From Pelodera strongyloides (Eukaryota; Nematoda; Chromadorea; Rhabditida; Rhabditidae): a stretch of 64,000 nt of DNA. The notes under the pieces were generated by a model. It was not told where the DNA came from. It searched no databases and saw only the letters and a program-made list of their open reading frames with translations. Location of the stretch: NCBI GenBank assembly GCA_036852015.1, contig JAANDG010001200.1, forward strand, positions 82,489 through 146,488, read 5' to 3'. A program made the translations under genes and the position numbers. Positions within the stretch are counted from its first letter, which is position 1. Each line of letters starts with the position of its first letter. This document shows positions 14,821 to 52,630 of the stretch, piece after piece.

Positions 14821-15110
14821 AGCAAGACTCGATATGTTGATTTGATGCACTAGGGTCTTATTCCACTTCTAATTCTAAGACATACACCTTTAAAACTTAC
14901 TAATAATAGGTAAGCTATCAATGATATCACCACCAGGTTGAAAAGGCTATAGGATATTTCTCCTTTTTTGTATTATAAGAAAAACACGGATTTTTGTCGC
15001 GGACGCATAATCACGGATTTTTGGTGTCTAGAGTGTAGCGAAAAATCATCATCGACTGAAAATAAAACATCGCAACGTACGTGCAAATCTACAAACAAGA
15101 TACATCCATC

Positions 15111-15393
15111 TTAAAGGGACAGGCTCACGAAAAAAAAACACAACTTCGCTATTTTACCATAATATTTCAGTTCTCCATACGAGTGACATGGGAACGTCAT
15201 TGTGCAGCTATAGCTATTATACACGGTAATTATAATATACCGTACTATCGTATTCTTGCATTTAATCCGATGCTTTAATCAGAAGTATAATAGCCATAGA
15301 TGCACAATGGCGTTCTGTGTAAACACGTATGGAGTACTAGAATATAATAGTAAACCAGAAATATTGTGTTTTTCTCGTGAGCCTGGCCCTTAT
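15111..15393. repeat. foldback element with TTAAAGGGACAGGCTCAC end
   Basis: The left arm starts TTAAAGGGACAGGCTCACGA. The right arm ends with the near-inverse (CTCGTGAGCCTGGCCCTTA). Inner arms match too (ATACGAGTGACATGGGAACG against CGTTCTGTGTAAACACGTAT). Confidence 0.75.
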
Positions 15394-15995
15394 TTAAATT
15401 AGTTAGTTGTCATGGTAAGTCAAATATAACATGTAACACCTCTGAGGATCACGTAATAAATATACAGTTTTGAGTAACACCATCGTTGCGTTTGCGAACC
15501 TCCATATAGTTCGAAGGTAGCCCAAGTTTTGCACCGCCCTTTCTCTGACTACGGTAGCCGAGAGAGTGCAGCATAGGCTGTAGAAACAGGCGGCAGAGAG
15601 TGGGTTGTTGCAGCCTAAGTTGGGCACGCCCACCGCGATGGACACGCCCCCTAGTGGAACTTGGGTGTACGTTATTTTACTATGGACAAAGTGCTTGTTT
15701 GTTTTTATATTAACGTTATCCTTCATTGAAAACAAACAGCAAACATCATATTCGTTTCAGTCTGAAAAGGCTGCTTATTTTGTGATTTAGCACAACTTTT
15801 TTGTAAGCTTGATTTTTAAAAGTAAACCATTTTTTACGTTTCTTCACGCCTTGAGATAATCTAAATGTGTCACCTTTTTCTGTCTTTGTGTCTTTGTTAT
15901 TGTTTTAGTTTATGCTATATATACGTGAAAATTTATCATTACTATTTTATTGATACAATTGGTGGAGTTTGGCAGTTGGCTAAAAGCCTCAGTGG

Positions 15996-16415
15996 TTAAA
16001 GGAGGAGGCTCACGAGAATGAAGTGCTCAAATAGTTTCCTTTTATCGAAGGATAATGGGTTAATCTTCCAAAAAACAAGTATTATAAGGTTCAGCGCTTT
16101 AGTTTGGAGGAATTAATTAATCTAAGAACTCGAAGTCAAATAAAATAACCTATCGTATGCAAGGTAGACTTCAAAGCTAAACATGCAAATTTACAAGTCA
16201 TTTTGCAAGCCAGCACAAAATTTGCATGCCCACTATGGAAATCAACTATTTTTTACGATCCAAAATTTTGATAGCATTCATAAGTTTATATTGATTTACT
16301 CGTTCCAGTTAAAAGCTTTTGCATTGTAAAGCATGTCTTTCGGAACTTAATACCATCATCTTTCGATAAAAGGAAACCATTCGAGCACTTCATTCTCGTG
16401 AGCCTCCTCCTTTAA
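15996..16415. repeat. foldback element with TTAAAGGAGGAGGCTCAC end
   Basis: The left arm from 15,996 and the right arm ending at 16,415 are inverses. The left reads TTAAAGGAGGAGGCTCACGA then GAATGAAGTGCTC. The right reads GAGCACTTCATTC then TCGTGAGCCTCCTCCTTTAA. The arms continue inward through the TTTCCTTTTATCGAA motif. Confidence 0.85.
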
Positions 16416-18091
16416 CGCCTATTAGGTTTAGCGGCCTCCTAAATTCTGAGTCATTCTAAGGATCATTATTGTTTCTTTGGGGAAATTTAATATATATTAC
16501 ATTGGCTGTGCTGAGTTCAATAAGTGCCTTGGAAGCCAGAAACCAACGATTGGGCGAATTAATATTTTTATGAAAGTGAAGCCTACTTATTTTCGTTATT
16601 ATTAACATGGGCACAGAGCATATCTCTTTTCTCGAAATGTGTTTTGTGATGCTTTTGACGATATATAGGAATTGTGTGCTATTATCCAATATATCAAAGT
16701 TTTTAAAAACTAGAAACTTGTGCGGTATGCATATACTTCGACGAATTGTCTAGTGAGCCTAGAACACGACTTTATTCGAATTTTCATACTTGGATGCGTT
16801 CAGTATTGTTGTATGCCTATCTTACACGGGTACACAGGAAAATATAAACAACGATATGTGTCCGATGATTATTTTATGTGATTTTTGGATAGTTTTATCA
16901 TGCTATTATCACAGTAAAGTGCAAAAACCGATCTTGTTTATAATTATAACTGCATTCCCATATATTATATGCAATTTTTCTGTACCAGTTTTAGTCGGAA
17001 GTGCGTAGATTACGTAAAGAAAATACATAGACTTGGCAATACAGTGGCCCAGCATACGTTTTACAGACCACGCACAATACCGCTTTAAATTCCACAAATT
17101 CAAATACACATTAAAAAGGTAATCAATAAGTTGGTGATTTCCAAAGTGCCCCTTTCAAATTGTGTTTTTGTGCTGCTTAGGCGTAAAGCATTTCCAACGC
17201 ACTCAGTGATCATTATCAGCGAACTTTCTCGTCTGATTCTCCACCATTCCAGTGCTATTTCCTACTCTATAACACGGGACTCTCCACGATAAAGTGCAAA
17301 TAAAAAGTGGTTAATTTTTCGATCAACTTTATGTGTCTAATAAGGGAAGGAACCTGATAGGCTGATAATAAGCTCACCTTTGGGAAAAGCGAAACATTTG
17401 GCGTTTTGTTTGCAAAGCTTACGACCCTACTACTTCACAAATCACTACTCTCTGAACTTAGCTCTCCCAGGGGAGAACTGTACCCAACACTGGGAGCAGG
17501 TCCCCATGGTTTTGAAACCTCTCTGTATGTTACTTATCTATACAGTAGGGAAGACGGAAAAAATCCAAGCATAATCGCGTAGGCTGCTGTAGTATTGCTT
17601 TCAGTCTAACCTCTAACCATACGCAGATGACCACTCGACCCTTCGAAACATAAATTCTTATATTTTATATTTGCAACCAACCAAGTCGACTAAATTAGAT
17701 GGATTTATTAGTGACGCTCACCGTTCTCGTACCCAGGTAGTGAAGTAAGAGTAAGAGTCCATCAAGCTTAAGATTTCATAACTTCTGAGCAACTTACTAA
17801 ATTACCCGTCTAGTAGGTAATCTTTCAATTAAAGTTAAACCTATTCTGATCCGTGAGTGTTGTTTGATCCCGTTTTTTTTCAGTCTTCGCAATGAGACTT
17901 CGTGGCACCATTCGGTGACTATCACATGCCTCAATTTAGCCTTATCGCAATCATTTATCGATTGTCTATTAGGCACTAAAACTACCGTATCAGCGTGTCA
18001 ACGAAACCCGGCAGGCCCGAGCAGCTTTTCATTTGTGCTCTACAACTTGATTACAGAACGGTCGAGCATTTATCTCCACCCATGCAATTAG

Positions 18092-18168
18092 TGTCTCTTT
18101 CTCTCTCCCTCTCTCTCTCTCCCTCTCTCTGTCTCTCTTTTTCTCCCGCCGCCTCTCTCTCTCGTCGT
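18092..18168. repeat. TC-rich microsatellite
   Basis: An interrupted (TC)n tract on the + strand. Confidence 0.9.
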
Positions 18169-18403
18169 CTGAGTAGCTCACTCATGTTTTATCCAATAGC
18201 AGCCTGCAGTATTCGTCTGTCCCGACTACTGTACTCATTACCTAGCTTTTCGGCGGTATATCGATAAGCAATAAGCTACGTGGTTCGTGAAACGTGTACA
18301 GGACAACTTATTTCCATGTGTTTTATGTAGACTGTGCAAATTTGCGTAAATCCATGGAAAATCAGTCATAAAGGGAACGTTTCAATAGTGAGTTCCGTGC
18401 CGC

Positions 18404-18586
18404 TTTACAGCGTAAAACCGGCCGGTTTTTGAAACACACCAATTTGTACACCAGTATTCTTATGCAGCTTACGCAAATGAACAAAATTAGAATAAAAAAT
18501 CGAGCTAAATTCAAGTAAATTTGCATAAATACGTAAGAATTCAGTTTCCGCGATGCGTTTTAAAAACCGGCCGGTATTTTGCTTTA
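18404..18586. repeat. family A palindromic element
   Basis: Left end AACCGGCCGGTTTTTGAAAC and right end GCGTTTTAAAAACCGGCCGG then TATTTTGCTTTAG are inverses. The interior motif CAGTATTCTTATGCAGCTTA recurs in the copies at 27,480 and 29,034. Confidence 0.75.
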
Positions 18587-19190
18587 GGATTATATCGATA
18601 GTTTCTGCTAATGATATGAAATTTCCAGGCCGTTATACCGTATCCTGCTCTCTCACAGTTGTAGTATAGATTTCACTAAACGAATGTGACCTTTTGTGCT
18701 TCCGAAATGTTACGGTTGCAATAGACGCCAGTGCTCAGTATACAGCACGGAATCCCTTCCGAATAGAATATTCGTCACCCCGCGCATCTATTATTTGTTT
18801 CAATACTCTTCAATGAAAATGGCATCACGCAAATGTTGCCAAACACCAAGTGCGCAAGCTGACATTTGTTGGCGCACTTTTGGCACCGTGCTTTCAATGA
18901 GACCATTGAGATGGTTTCCTGTGCAGCGCACAGCTTAATCAGTGAATGCGAGTAAAGGTCGAGAGTTGCGTTCTTATTATTGTGTGGATTGTAACAATAA
19001 TTCGTAATTTATAATTTACAATGGAGTGTAACAATAAATAATGTCGGAAATGTTTCAAAAAAGATGAATTCACACTAAATATACCATTTGTAAATAAAAT
19101 ATATTCGCGTTCAACTCGCGGCGCTGTGGCTCTAGGGTTGCGCAGTTGGATGCTCTATATTGTGTATCGGTACCCTAACAGCCGCTTCAA

Positions 19191-19208
19191 GCCTAAGCCT
19201 AAGCCTAA
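19191..19208. repeat. interstitial telomere-type tract (GCCTAA)3
   Basis: Three perfect tandem copies of GCCTAA, which is TTAGGC on the other strand, the canonical telomere repeat of many nematodes. Adjacent bases extend it with degenerate units. It is the most direct pointer to the phylum of the first 55 kb apart from the gene content. Confidence 0.8.
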
Positions 19209-20496
19209 ACCAATTTGCCATATTGTTGTAGTTGTTGCCCTCGCTCTACTTTACAACCATCAAGATACGAAAACATTTTTGTTAGATTTTCCAAGTGCAA
19301 TATTTAAAATTGTTCATTCCTCGCAGTGAATCACCTGCTTTAAACCGTGGTTTTCATTAACGTTCGAAGGAGCGCGCACTTTACAAGGGGGTGGCACGCG
19401 TATTGGCATGCCCCGCGCGCGCCCCGACTCCAAAAATAAACATTTTACGAAAACATTTGCGCTCGTGCCTAGGGAATATATTACAACGATGGGTGCGAAG
19501 TGGTGGCTTATGCGTATCAGGGTTTACCACTTGAGCCTATGACTTGTGCTATTTTTGTGCTTTTTGAACCTAGCCAGCGATGCGCAAATTGTACAGTATG
19601 TATTGTATAAAGTCAAAAGATTTAAGTGGACAGTTGCCATTCTGTTTATTTACGAAATGTTGCTATTTGAGTTCTGACAAATGCCAGTAATAAATATTAC
19701 TATGCTTCAGTACAATTAGGTAATTGCATCTCTATTCTAATTTATGTAAACAATAAAAATTTATCTTCAATTTAGATTAAATAAGCTCCCACGGCGTTCA
19801 TAAATTTTATAAGAGAAACAAACCTAGTCAATTTTCTGTTGCCATAATATGTGATCTATTGATGCTTTGCACCTTCGGCTCATGTTTTTTTAAAGATCAA
19901 TTAATGAATCTGTGTTCTAATTTATCTTAACAATAAGCTCGCATGGCGGGCGCAAATCTAGAAAAACCAAACAAAAACCTTATCCCTTACACTGGTTATT
20001 TGCCATTTTCCTTGATCCCTTTACAGTCGAAGTATTTGCTAAAGTGGTATTTACTTCAGAAAAGTTTCATGTTCCTGGAAATTGAATTTCAATTAGGAAA
20101 TCAATCTAATAAAGCCCTTACAAAAGGATGCCATTACCTAGGGGGGATTTGTCCCTAATAACTCAAAATCTCCTTATAAACACTTAAATCCTTTAACGTA
20201 TACGAAATCCATCCTTTAAATTAGTAGCAAGTTTTCGGAATTGTTTGTAATGTTTATCATCAAAACAATAGACAACGAGCACAAGGTCATCAGCTTTTTG
20301 TCATCAAATCGCAGTTATTAATACCCATTTTGAAATAAGTAGGAATAGTTGCCAGAGTTTCAATTAGGTAAGTTAACGTGGAAACAATACCACAAATAGC
20401 GGCTTATTACCTAAATACCGGCTCATCTGGAATTACTCCCTGCGTATTATTAACTTAGTTTAACTATATTAATAAACTTTCTCGGAGTAATATATA

Positions 20497-20517
20497 GAGG
20501 GAGAGAAAGAGAGAGAG

Positions 20518-20563
<46 letters not shown>

Positions 20564-20578
20564 AGGGAGAGAGAGAGT
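20497..20578. repeat. GA-rich microsatellite
   Basis: An interrupted (GA)n tract on the + strand. Confidence 0.9.
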
Positions 20579-21180
20579 AATACTGTCCACCCACCTACGC
20601 GCTACTTTTTCACACATGCGACAAAAATCTTATTTATAAAAAATTTCGGAATGCTCTCAAACCTTATAGGAATGCCTTCGCCTCGGCCTTGCGCCATTTT
20701 CGCGCCAGCTTTTCGCGGCGCAAGATCGGGCTTTTCAGCCCCTACGCCGCAGGGTCTCTAGCCCAGAAGAAACTTGTGAAAGATCCCACTTCTAAGGGTG
20801 GCCAAATTAGAATAGGGCTTTTCTTTTAACAATTCATTGTTACAAATTCCTCCAAAAGCGCTAGATCTTTGATGAGAGCGCTAGCGAATTGAACATTAAT
20901 AAAAATTTATGTCTATGAAAGGGAGTCATTGAGTATGAGGATTATTACTTATTAATTTGTTGCGCTTATTGCCCTTTTTGCGAGTACTTGTTCAATAGAG
21001 TTTTTCAAACCAATCACGAGTAATATTGCTTTACATCTGGGTCTAGTTTCTAGTTTCTAGATTGTGTTTTCGTTTACTTTCCTTTAAAGTGATGAAATTC
21101 CCAGAAGATTCTTATGGGTGTCGTCCTGCAGTTACTACTTGGCATGTTATTCTTCATTTCCAAATGAGCATGTTTAAAGC

Positions 21181-21361
21181 TTAAAGCGGCATAACACCCG
21201 GTTTTTGAAAACTGTGTTGGACAACTGTATTTCCATCTATTGTATGCAAGTTGCCTTCCATTCAGTCCATTCTGCTCTATTTGCTATTATAGGTCTATAG
21301 TCATTTGCATATAGTACATTTCCAACATACTTTTAATTAAACGCCTGATATACCGGTTTAA
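21181..21361. repeat. family B palindromic element
   Basis: Starts TTAAAGCGGCATAACACCCG and ends GCCTGATATACCGGTTTAA minus the last base. The motif GTTGGACAACTGTATTTCCA is the family B signature. Confidence 0.6.
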
Positions 21362-21979
21362 GCTTTTTGTTTTAATTTTTGAAATTATCCTGGGCGATAT
21401 TATTAATATTAATTAGGCTCTGTTAAGCCCTATGAATTATAACTAAGCCCGAAGCGAAAACTCTTAGCAACTGTCTAATTTAGTCTACGGTAAAAGCTAA
21501 CTCGGACGTTGGTGTTCTATAAATCTTAATCGGTCTGGACAAGATGAGATAGTGTGCTTTTGAGGAGATTTAGACAAATTAGCATATTCTGCTCTGGGAA
21601 CAGCTGTTCCCACCATTTGCAACAATTTCTCACTTTTTGTCATAAGTAACTGCTGCTTCCCCCTTAGCTTCGCAACAGTTGCCCTTAAAGTAAGTATATT
21701 ATCGTATGCCTGTCCTGTGTCTTTCTGTATAACGCCTTCACTACTGTAGTCGGTAGACGTCTCTATATTAAAATTGTATTAATTCTAGATATAGTAGTTT
21801 TCTGGACATGTACATTGTGCCAGATTTCCTGCTAATCTTACAAAGACTGCATAAATCATCTACAAACAAAAACCAAAAAAAGGGGGAACATATTTCACAA
21901 ATTTGCATTTTACCCTAAATAACGGGTCTGCAACAAGCCGTATGTGAATTTGTGTGAGATAGTCTTGTCACCTCACCCG

Positions 21980-22158
21980 TTAAAGCGATATGACAACAGG
22001 TTTTTGAAACTCGCTCTATTCCGCTCCATTTCCATGTAGTGAATACTGCGATTTTTGTGCGATACTGCGATTTTTATTATAATAATATTCATGTGCACAC
22101 AGCATATTAAAATGCTTTTGTCTACATACGTTTCAAAAACCGGCCGTTATCATTTTAA
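21980..22158. repeat. family B palindromic element
   Basis: Starts TTAAAGCGATATGACAACAG and ends with an inverse half (ACGTTTCAAAAACCGGCCG then TTATCATTTTAA). The interior contains CATTTCCATGTAGTG. Confidence 0.6.
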
Positions 22159-22850
22159 GCATATTAAACTTGCATCCAGTATGACCAATATCACAATTAT
22201 AGCTTCTAGGTAACAATGTATATGTGGTAGTTTACAGTTTACACCCTCTATATGACCCCTTCACTCAGAGTATTTGAGCATTTGCAGCGACGTGCTGTCT
22301 GGAAATGTTCGCTTCGAAACCTTACCCAGACATGCACTTAGGCTTCTGATAAGTGATTTCGCTCTGTTTTGTGGCGTTCTTTTACCCTTATCATCAAAAC
22401 TTTACCTCCTTTCCTCCCGCCTGTTCTGCAGCATTTCAGACCGTTGTCTGGATTTTATAGGCTCTCAAACCGTTCTTCTAAAATTTTAAAGGTGTGCTAC
22501 GTGGTTTGTGAAACTGCATTTCCAGTATCACGTAGTTTAATACCGATTTACCTTTTACCTTCCTGCACCTTGTCCTGCACCTGTACCTTTTCGGCAAACC
22601 GTTCATAATTATGTTGAGGAGTTCCATTTTTGCAATAATAATACTATATATTCCTTTGTTCGCGTTGAGACATTTCTATACGTTTTACAGTACCAAGCCA
22701 ATATGTCTAATGTTTCTGTGCTTGACTGATGATGTGTTAATCTTTGCATAAATTTAAAAAATTTTTTACAAAAAGATAGAAATTGTCATTCTGTGGTCTT
22801 TAGTGCTGCCACGTCAACTAGGATTCGGGAATTTTGTAGGAACTAGTCTC

Positions 22851-23020
22851 TTTAAAGCGGTATGGCATGTGTTTTATCGTTTTATGAAGATAATACTAGA
22901 CAACACCCTTTCCATCTTCCATGTGCGCTTCCAGTTCCCTCTTAGACGGATACAGAAAATTTGCATATAATCCATTAAAGTGCCCAAATACGTTTCACAA
23001 ACCACGTACGATAACGCTTT
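22851..23020. repeat. family B palindromic element
   Basis: Starts TTTAAAGCGGTATGGCATGT and ends CACAAACCACGTACGATAAC then GCTTTG. It includes TAGACAACACCCTTTCCATC. Confidence 0.6.
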
Positions 23021-23664
23021 GGTGTTGAAAAGGTGTACATAGATATGCAAATTGTAGCGAGGTCCTTTTTTCCATGGAACAAATCCTTTTTGTACAATGG
23101 TCGTGCTTTTTCATCTTTGGAAATGGAATATCTTAATACCACTTTATGGGCCAATTGGAGAATTGAAGCCAATTAAATCACATTAATATGTGCAATTAAT
23201 CGTGGGCTTCTGCTTTTATACGACACCAACTGATCCCTACCCCTACACTTGCAGTATTTAAAAGACTACGTACGATTCAAGGCTTTTGAGTATGGTATAA
23301 ATCTCAAGTTATACATTGTCCTTCTCTATATTCTCTATGTTCCCTCCCTCTCTCCCTTGGGAAGGCGAAGGGGAAGACTCTCCCTATCCGTGCATGTCAA
23401 CTAAAGTGACCTTATGGGGAAAGCAGATAGTATATAATTACAAGGTTTCTGTTTAAGCTAACATTTATTTTATGAACCTCGTCAATGTTTATAAAGCAAG
23501 TCAGCAAAGGAACACTGTTCGCCTTTTCTTGCTCAAATAAAGCAGTGTTATCTAAAAGGTTGGCTGATAAAAAGTGCAACCTTTCCCTGGGGAAATTGTC
23601 TTTACCACGTTAATTGTAAATTCATCATTTGATTGTGATGCACACCCTGTGATGTTATTTAATA

Positions 23665-23727
<63 letters not shown>

Positions 23728-23732
23728 AAAAA

Positions 23733-23787
<55 letters not shown>

Positions 23788-23812
23788 ATCAATAAATCAA
23801 TAAATAATAGTA
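23665..23812. repeat. (AAAT)n microsatellite
   Basis: About 37 tandem AAAT units with a few substitutions, the longest tetranucleotide array in the window. Arrays like this collapse or expand easily in assemblies. Confidence 0.95.
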
Positions 23813-23995
23813 AATAATATTTCTAAATAATCTGAAAATATTTCTTCTGACTAATTTTAAGGAAGATCCGGACTTTCTGAATTTAGTAAACGGCCTGGGG
23901 GTCACCTAAAACGTCACTTTTTCTCTTACTTTGATTCAGTGTAAAATTCTTTCGTTGTGATCAGTTTGTCGTTTCAGTGTACTCAATATTCAAAT

Positions 23996-24148
23996 TTAAA
24001 GCGGTATGGCACGTATATTTTAATCGTGTACTGGACAGCTGCCTGCCTGGGCACATAAATTATGTAACATAAATTGCATATAGTGCACATTATGTATCAC
24101 GCAACTGTCCAGTACACTTTCCAAAACCACGTGCGATACCGCTTTAAA
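23996..24148. repeat. family B palindromic element
   Basis: Starts TTAAAGCGGTATGGCACGTA and ends CACGTGCGATACCGCTTTAA. Inner arms GTGTACTGGACAGCTG and AACTGTCCAGTACAC pair. It ends only 35 bases before the splice acceptor of the first coding exon of the zinc-finger/FH2 gene. Confidence 0.8.
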
Positions 24149-24173
24149 GGTTAAACTCCTCATAAGTCTACAA

Positions 24174-24183
24174 CCGTTTTCAG
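24174..24183 (+). promoter_or_regulatory. 3' splice site 7 nt before the fozi-1 ATG
   Basis: The sequence CCGTTTTCAG matches the nematode acceptor consensus and lies 7 nt upstream of the first in-frame ATG (24,191). In nematodes this spacing is typical of spliced-leader trans-splicing onto an outron. It could equally be a cis acceptor after an upstream non-coding exon that I cannot recognise. The sequence shows the acceptor; the trans-splicing reading is inference. Confidence 0.5.
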
Positions 24184-24190
24184 TCACAGT

Positions 24191-49090
<24,900 letters not shown>

Positions 49091-50635
49091 ATCAATCGAT
49101 ATCTATTATTACGGAAATTCGATAGATAATCACACTCATAAGTGCACAAATTGGATTTGAGATTTGTTTATTTCAATAGGATTGTCAATTAATGGTAAGT
49201 ATTCAAAAATTCTAAAAACTGAACGAAAAATAGAGCAAATAACAGAGGTACTGTATTCTAAGCTGCTTTCCTTGTCGGCCGTTTTTAGTAGTACGATAAT
49301 GATTTAACAATCAGCGGACTAGTTTTTGTCCCAGTAGAGATATTCCATTTTTATCTCAATAGAGACTGCCGCGTTGTACAAGGAATTTACTTTTTAGTTT
49401 AGTGTCTTGAAAAGCGACGTATGGCTTAGTGTATGTAATTTTCTCTAGAATGTGTTATATATATTTTTATGTTTATGATTTCATTACAATTTTCCTGAAT
49501 TTACTATCACTTATAACATTTTCTCCTTTATTTATTAGTATTTTTCTGATTTTTAGAGGAGTAAGCTATTTCCCTAAGTTACCCTTCATTTACGTAGCGT
49601 AAACTTATTGAACGCTACTTTTAATGGACCAGTATGGTGCACAGACCATGTTTAGTATTGAGTTTCCTGATATAAAACAGTCGCTCTAAAATTTTGGCAT
49701 GCTACCTTGATATTCTGTGGCCTTGGTTTTCTACTGTATTATTCTGTGCTTGTCTACAGTAGTATTTGTGTGATTTTGTATTTTTATTACAATTTTGTAT
49801 TAGCTCCTTTCAACTGATATTGGGTACTTTTTTAATGCTTTCTGACTTACTTTTGAACATTTCCCCATCCAGGCCTTTCTATGTTATTTCTTTATCATTA
49901 TTTTTTTGCATTTATTACAAATTATTTAAATATGATATTTGTTGGTGAACATTCTGTCCAAGCAACGCGTAATCTTAGAATCGGTGTTAATTTTCTTTTT
50001 ATTCTATAATATTTTCTATTCTGCTATGTATTCTATTTAATCACTTGGTAACAACAGTCATAATACACAGCTCTAGTTGTTATTATGCTGATTTATTTTT
50101 AAATTTTATATTCAATATTTTGCGAATAAATTTATTATCAAATAAGTGTTTTGTTATGCTTTCCATAGTATGACAACCTGATGGATTATGATGTTACCAT
50201 AGTGGTAAGCAAAAAAATTTGACGTGACGAACAAACAAACTTCGAACATACTATGTACAAGCAGTGTAATAATAATTCAAGCAATTATAAATGCGGAAAG
50301 ACAACGCGTTTTCTATCATTGTAAGAAAATTAGGGCGCTATCCCATGAAATTACTATTTGTAATTACCTATTATATTATGTTTCCATTTATCGTTCGCAC
50401 AACATCACTTAGCTCTTTACAAAGGTGCTTATTGCTATAGTTCTACAAGGTGCATAATTCGCGCACTATGACGTCATGGGTTTATTTGCATATGGTATCT
50501 TTAGCGTACACACATTCACAAGTAACAACTATAGCACTCCTCAGTATATCTTATTGATGTAGGCCCTTGGGTCACCAGATGGGGTCAGATAACACTATAC
50601 TTAGAGATTTTTGGAGGAAATGCGTTGCTCAATAG

Positions 50636-50663
50636 AATGAGAGAGAGAGAGAGAGAATGATAG

Positions 50664-50701
<38 letters not shown>

Positions 50702-50737
50702 GAACGAGAGAATGAGAGAGAATGAGAGAGAGATCTC

Positions 50738-50777
<40 letters not shown>
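50636..50777. repeat. GA-rich microsatellite
   Basis: A (GA)n tract with AATGAGAG interruptions. Confidence 0.9.
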
Positions 50778-50780
<3 letters not shown>

Positions 50781-50873
50781 AATTATACTTAATCAAATAC
50801 GAATTGTACGAAAAGAATACGAAAAATATACCGGATCTTTGTTCTAGGTCTCAGTTTGCAGACCAGAGGCCAT

Positions 50874-51083
50874 TTTCACCAACATTTACTTCTGTACATT
50901 TATATTTATTACTGAAGTGAGCTGCAGCACCCTTTTTGATGGATTTCACCAACAACAGTTAAGTATGGGATTTGGAAAAATACCGAAGTACTTTTCTGAC
51001 AGAAGTAAATGTTGGTGCAACCGTAAGTGCCGCACGCTTTTGACTGAAGTACCCTTTTTGACAGAAGTAAATGTTGGTGAAAA
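50874..51083. repeat. inverted/direct repeat cluster
   Basis: CACCAACATTTACTTCTGTA at the left is the inverse of ACAGAAGTAAATGTTGGTG, which occurs twice downstream (near 51,000 and 51,062). TTTTTGA(T/C) blocks recur between them. Confidence 0.6.
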
Positions 51084-52460
51084 CGGTCTCAGATTCAGAT
51101 TCAGCCATTTGTCAATATAAATACATAGTATGTTAGCAGATTTAGTGCGGAGTGACAAAGAAGTATGTGCTATGTACTGGACACACACGGATACGGTACC
51201 CTATCGTCAATGCAGTGTCATACATACTATATCATGGTTTTCACAGAGCTTTCACACCTTTCACAAATTCGAATATTTTACCGACCGTGGCGAAAAATCC
51301 TCAGCATGCGGTGTTTATCGGACCGATAAATTATTCTCCCATAAGTACAAGCAAAGTTTAAAAAATGTTATTATTATAAGTGTTTTTAGTTTTGATTGGT
51401 ATTGAATTAGACATTCATTTCATATTACTTTCCCTTAAACATTTTATGAAATCCATTTTACTCTCGACAACAAAAGGGGCTTATTCACCTCGACTGCGCG
51501 GGATTAGGCAACTACCGTATGCTAAGTTGAAGAAAGCACTAAAACAGTCATTCTCCATTTAATTTGAATAGAAGTCAGACAGGGGCTTCACACACACAAA
51601 GGACACTAGGGTTAGGGGCTAAATCCCGGTTTGCGAACAGAAATGTTATGACTATAAAATTACGGTATACTGTAGGTTCTTCAAATACGCACATGGCAAA
51701 ACTGGCAAAAATATTTGAAAATAGCCAGATGAAAATATAATGGTTCAGTGAATTCAGAAAATTATAAATGTTTTGTAAAAGAAAAAGAAAAGATAACAAG
51801 ATGAATATCCACAATCCAATGGGTTAAAAGAAAACTTCAAATACATAGATTGTTTCAGTGCACAAAAAACAGTAGCACATGACAATACGTGGTTTATCTA
51901 ATGAAGGAATAGGTCAGGTCTTAGAATATATACTGAGTTCATTGCGTAACTTTCTTCACCTTTATAGCGAAGGAAGGATGCCACTAGCAAGCTGTTGAGC
52001 TATTAGATGACGTAACTCGTAGCAGTTTATCGACTTACGTACGCGGGTATGCGTATGTTTACGCTTATTAGACAACAAAGTGAAATTCAATACTCGAGTG
52101 AAAAATGTGTGAATTATACAGTAAACAAACATGTATTGTATTATATTAAGCTTTATAATTTATGCTGAACCCGAAGATTTACAAGGAATAGCCGATCACG
52201 TCTTTTATTATGTTGAGATCAGCTATTCCAAGGCAATAACTAACTAGAATAAGTATAGTATATGATTGTAGCGGAGGTTCTGCCCTCCAATTTATCCTCT
52301 CAATCCTCCCGTACTGAATTTAAAAAAATGCAAACTCACAAATAAATAACAGCCCTACAACGATCCACCACATATAAGTAGACTGTTAGAAACATCCTGA
52401 TTTTGGAAGAATTTATATCCAATCCCCAATAAACAAAGGTTGACCCCAGCCTCAATTTAG

Positions 52461-52630
52461 TTAAAGCGAAATAACGGCCGTTTTTGAAACGCATCGTGGA
52501 CGACTGAATTATTATATATGCTAAGTTACTCGAATTTATCTCTATTTTTTATTCTAATTTATGTTCATTTGCATAAACTGCATAAGAATGCTTTGATGTG
52601 TTTCAAAAACCGGCCGGTATTTCGCTTTAA
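52461..52630. repeat. family A palindromic element
   Basis: Starts TTAAAGCGAAATAACGGCCG and ends AACCGGCCGGTATTTCGCTT then TAA. The interior CATTTGCATAAACTGCATAA is shared with the copies at 13,200 and 18,404 (there inverted). Confidence 0.8.

Larger units (their letters stand above)
9117..15110. other. gene-free nematode DNA with repeats
   Basis: No supportable exon. It contains two TC microsatellites, one family A palindrome (13,200-13,369), diverged family B-like sequence around 12,835-13,020 and 13,384-13,460, a (CGAAT)n tract at about 13,563-13,586 and one family C copy. The open frames seen at 11,428-11,757 and 12,534-12,758 are microsatellite translations. Confidence 0.5.
16416..24183. 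other. gene-free nematode DNA upstream of fozi-1
   Basis: No supportable exon. The stretch holds TC, GA and AAAT microsatellites, an interstitial telomere-type tract, and at least five family A or B palindromes. Bases 20,690-20,760 form a GC-richer patch with no open frame of note. The outron or promoter of the zinc-finger/FH2 gene must lie in its last part, but I see no core promoter I can name. Confidence 0.5.

Noticed and set aside
23665..23812. CRISPR-like array
   Set aside because: It is a simple AAAT microsatellite without spacers.
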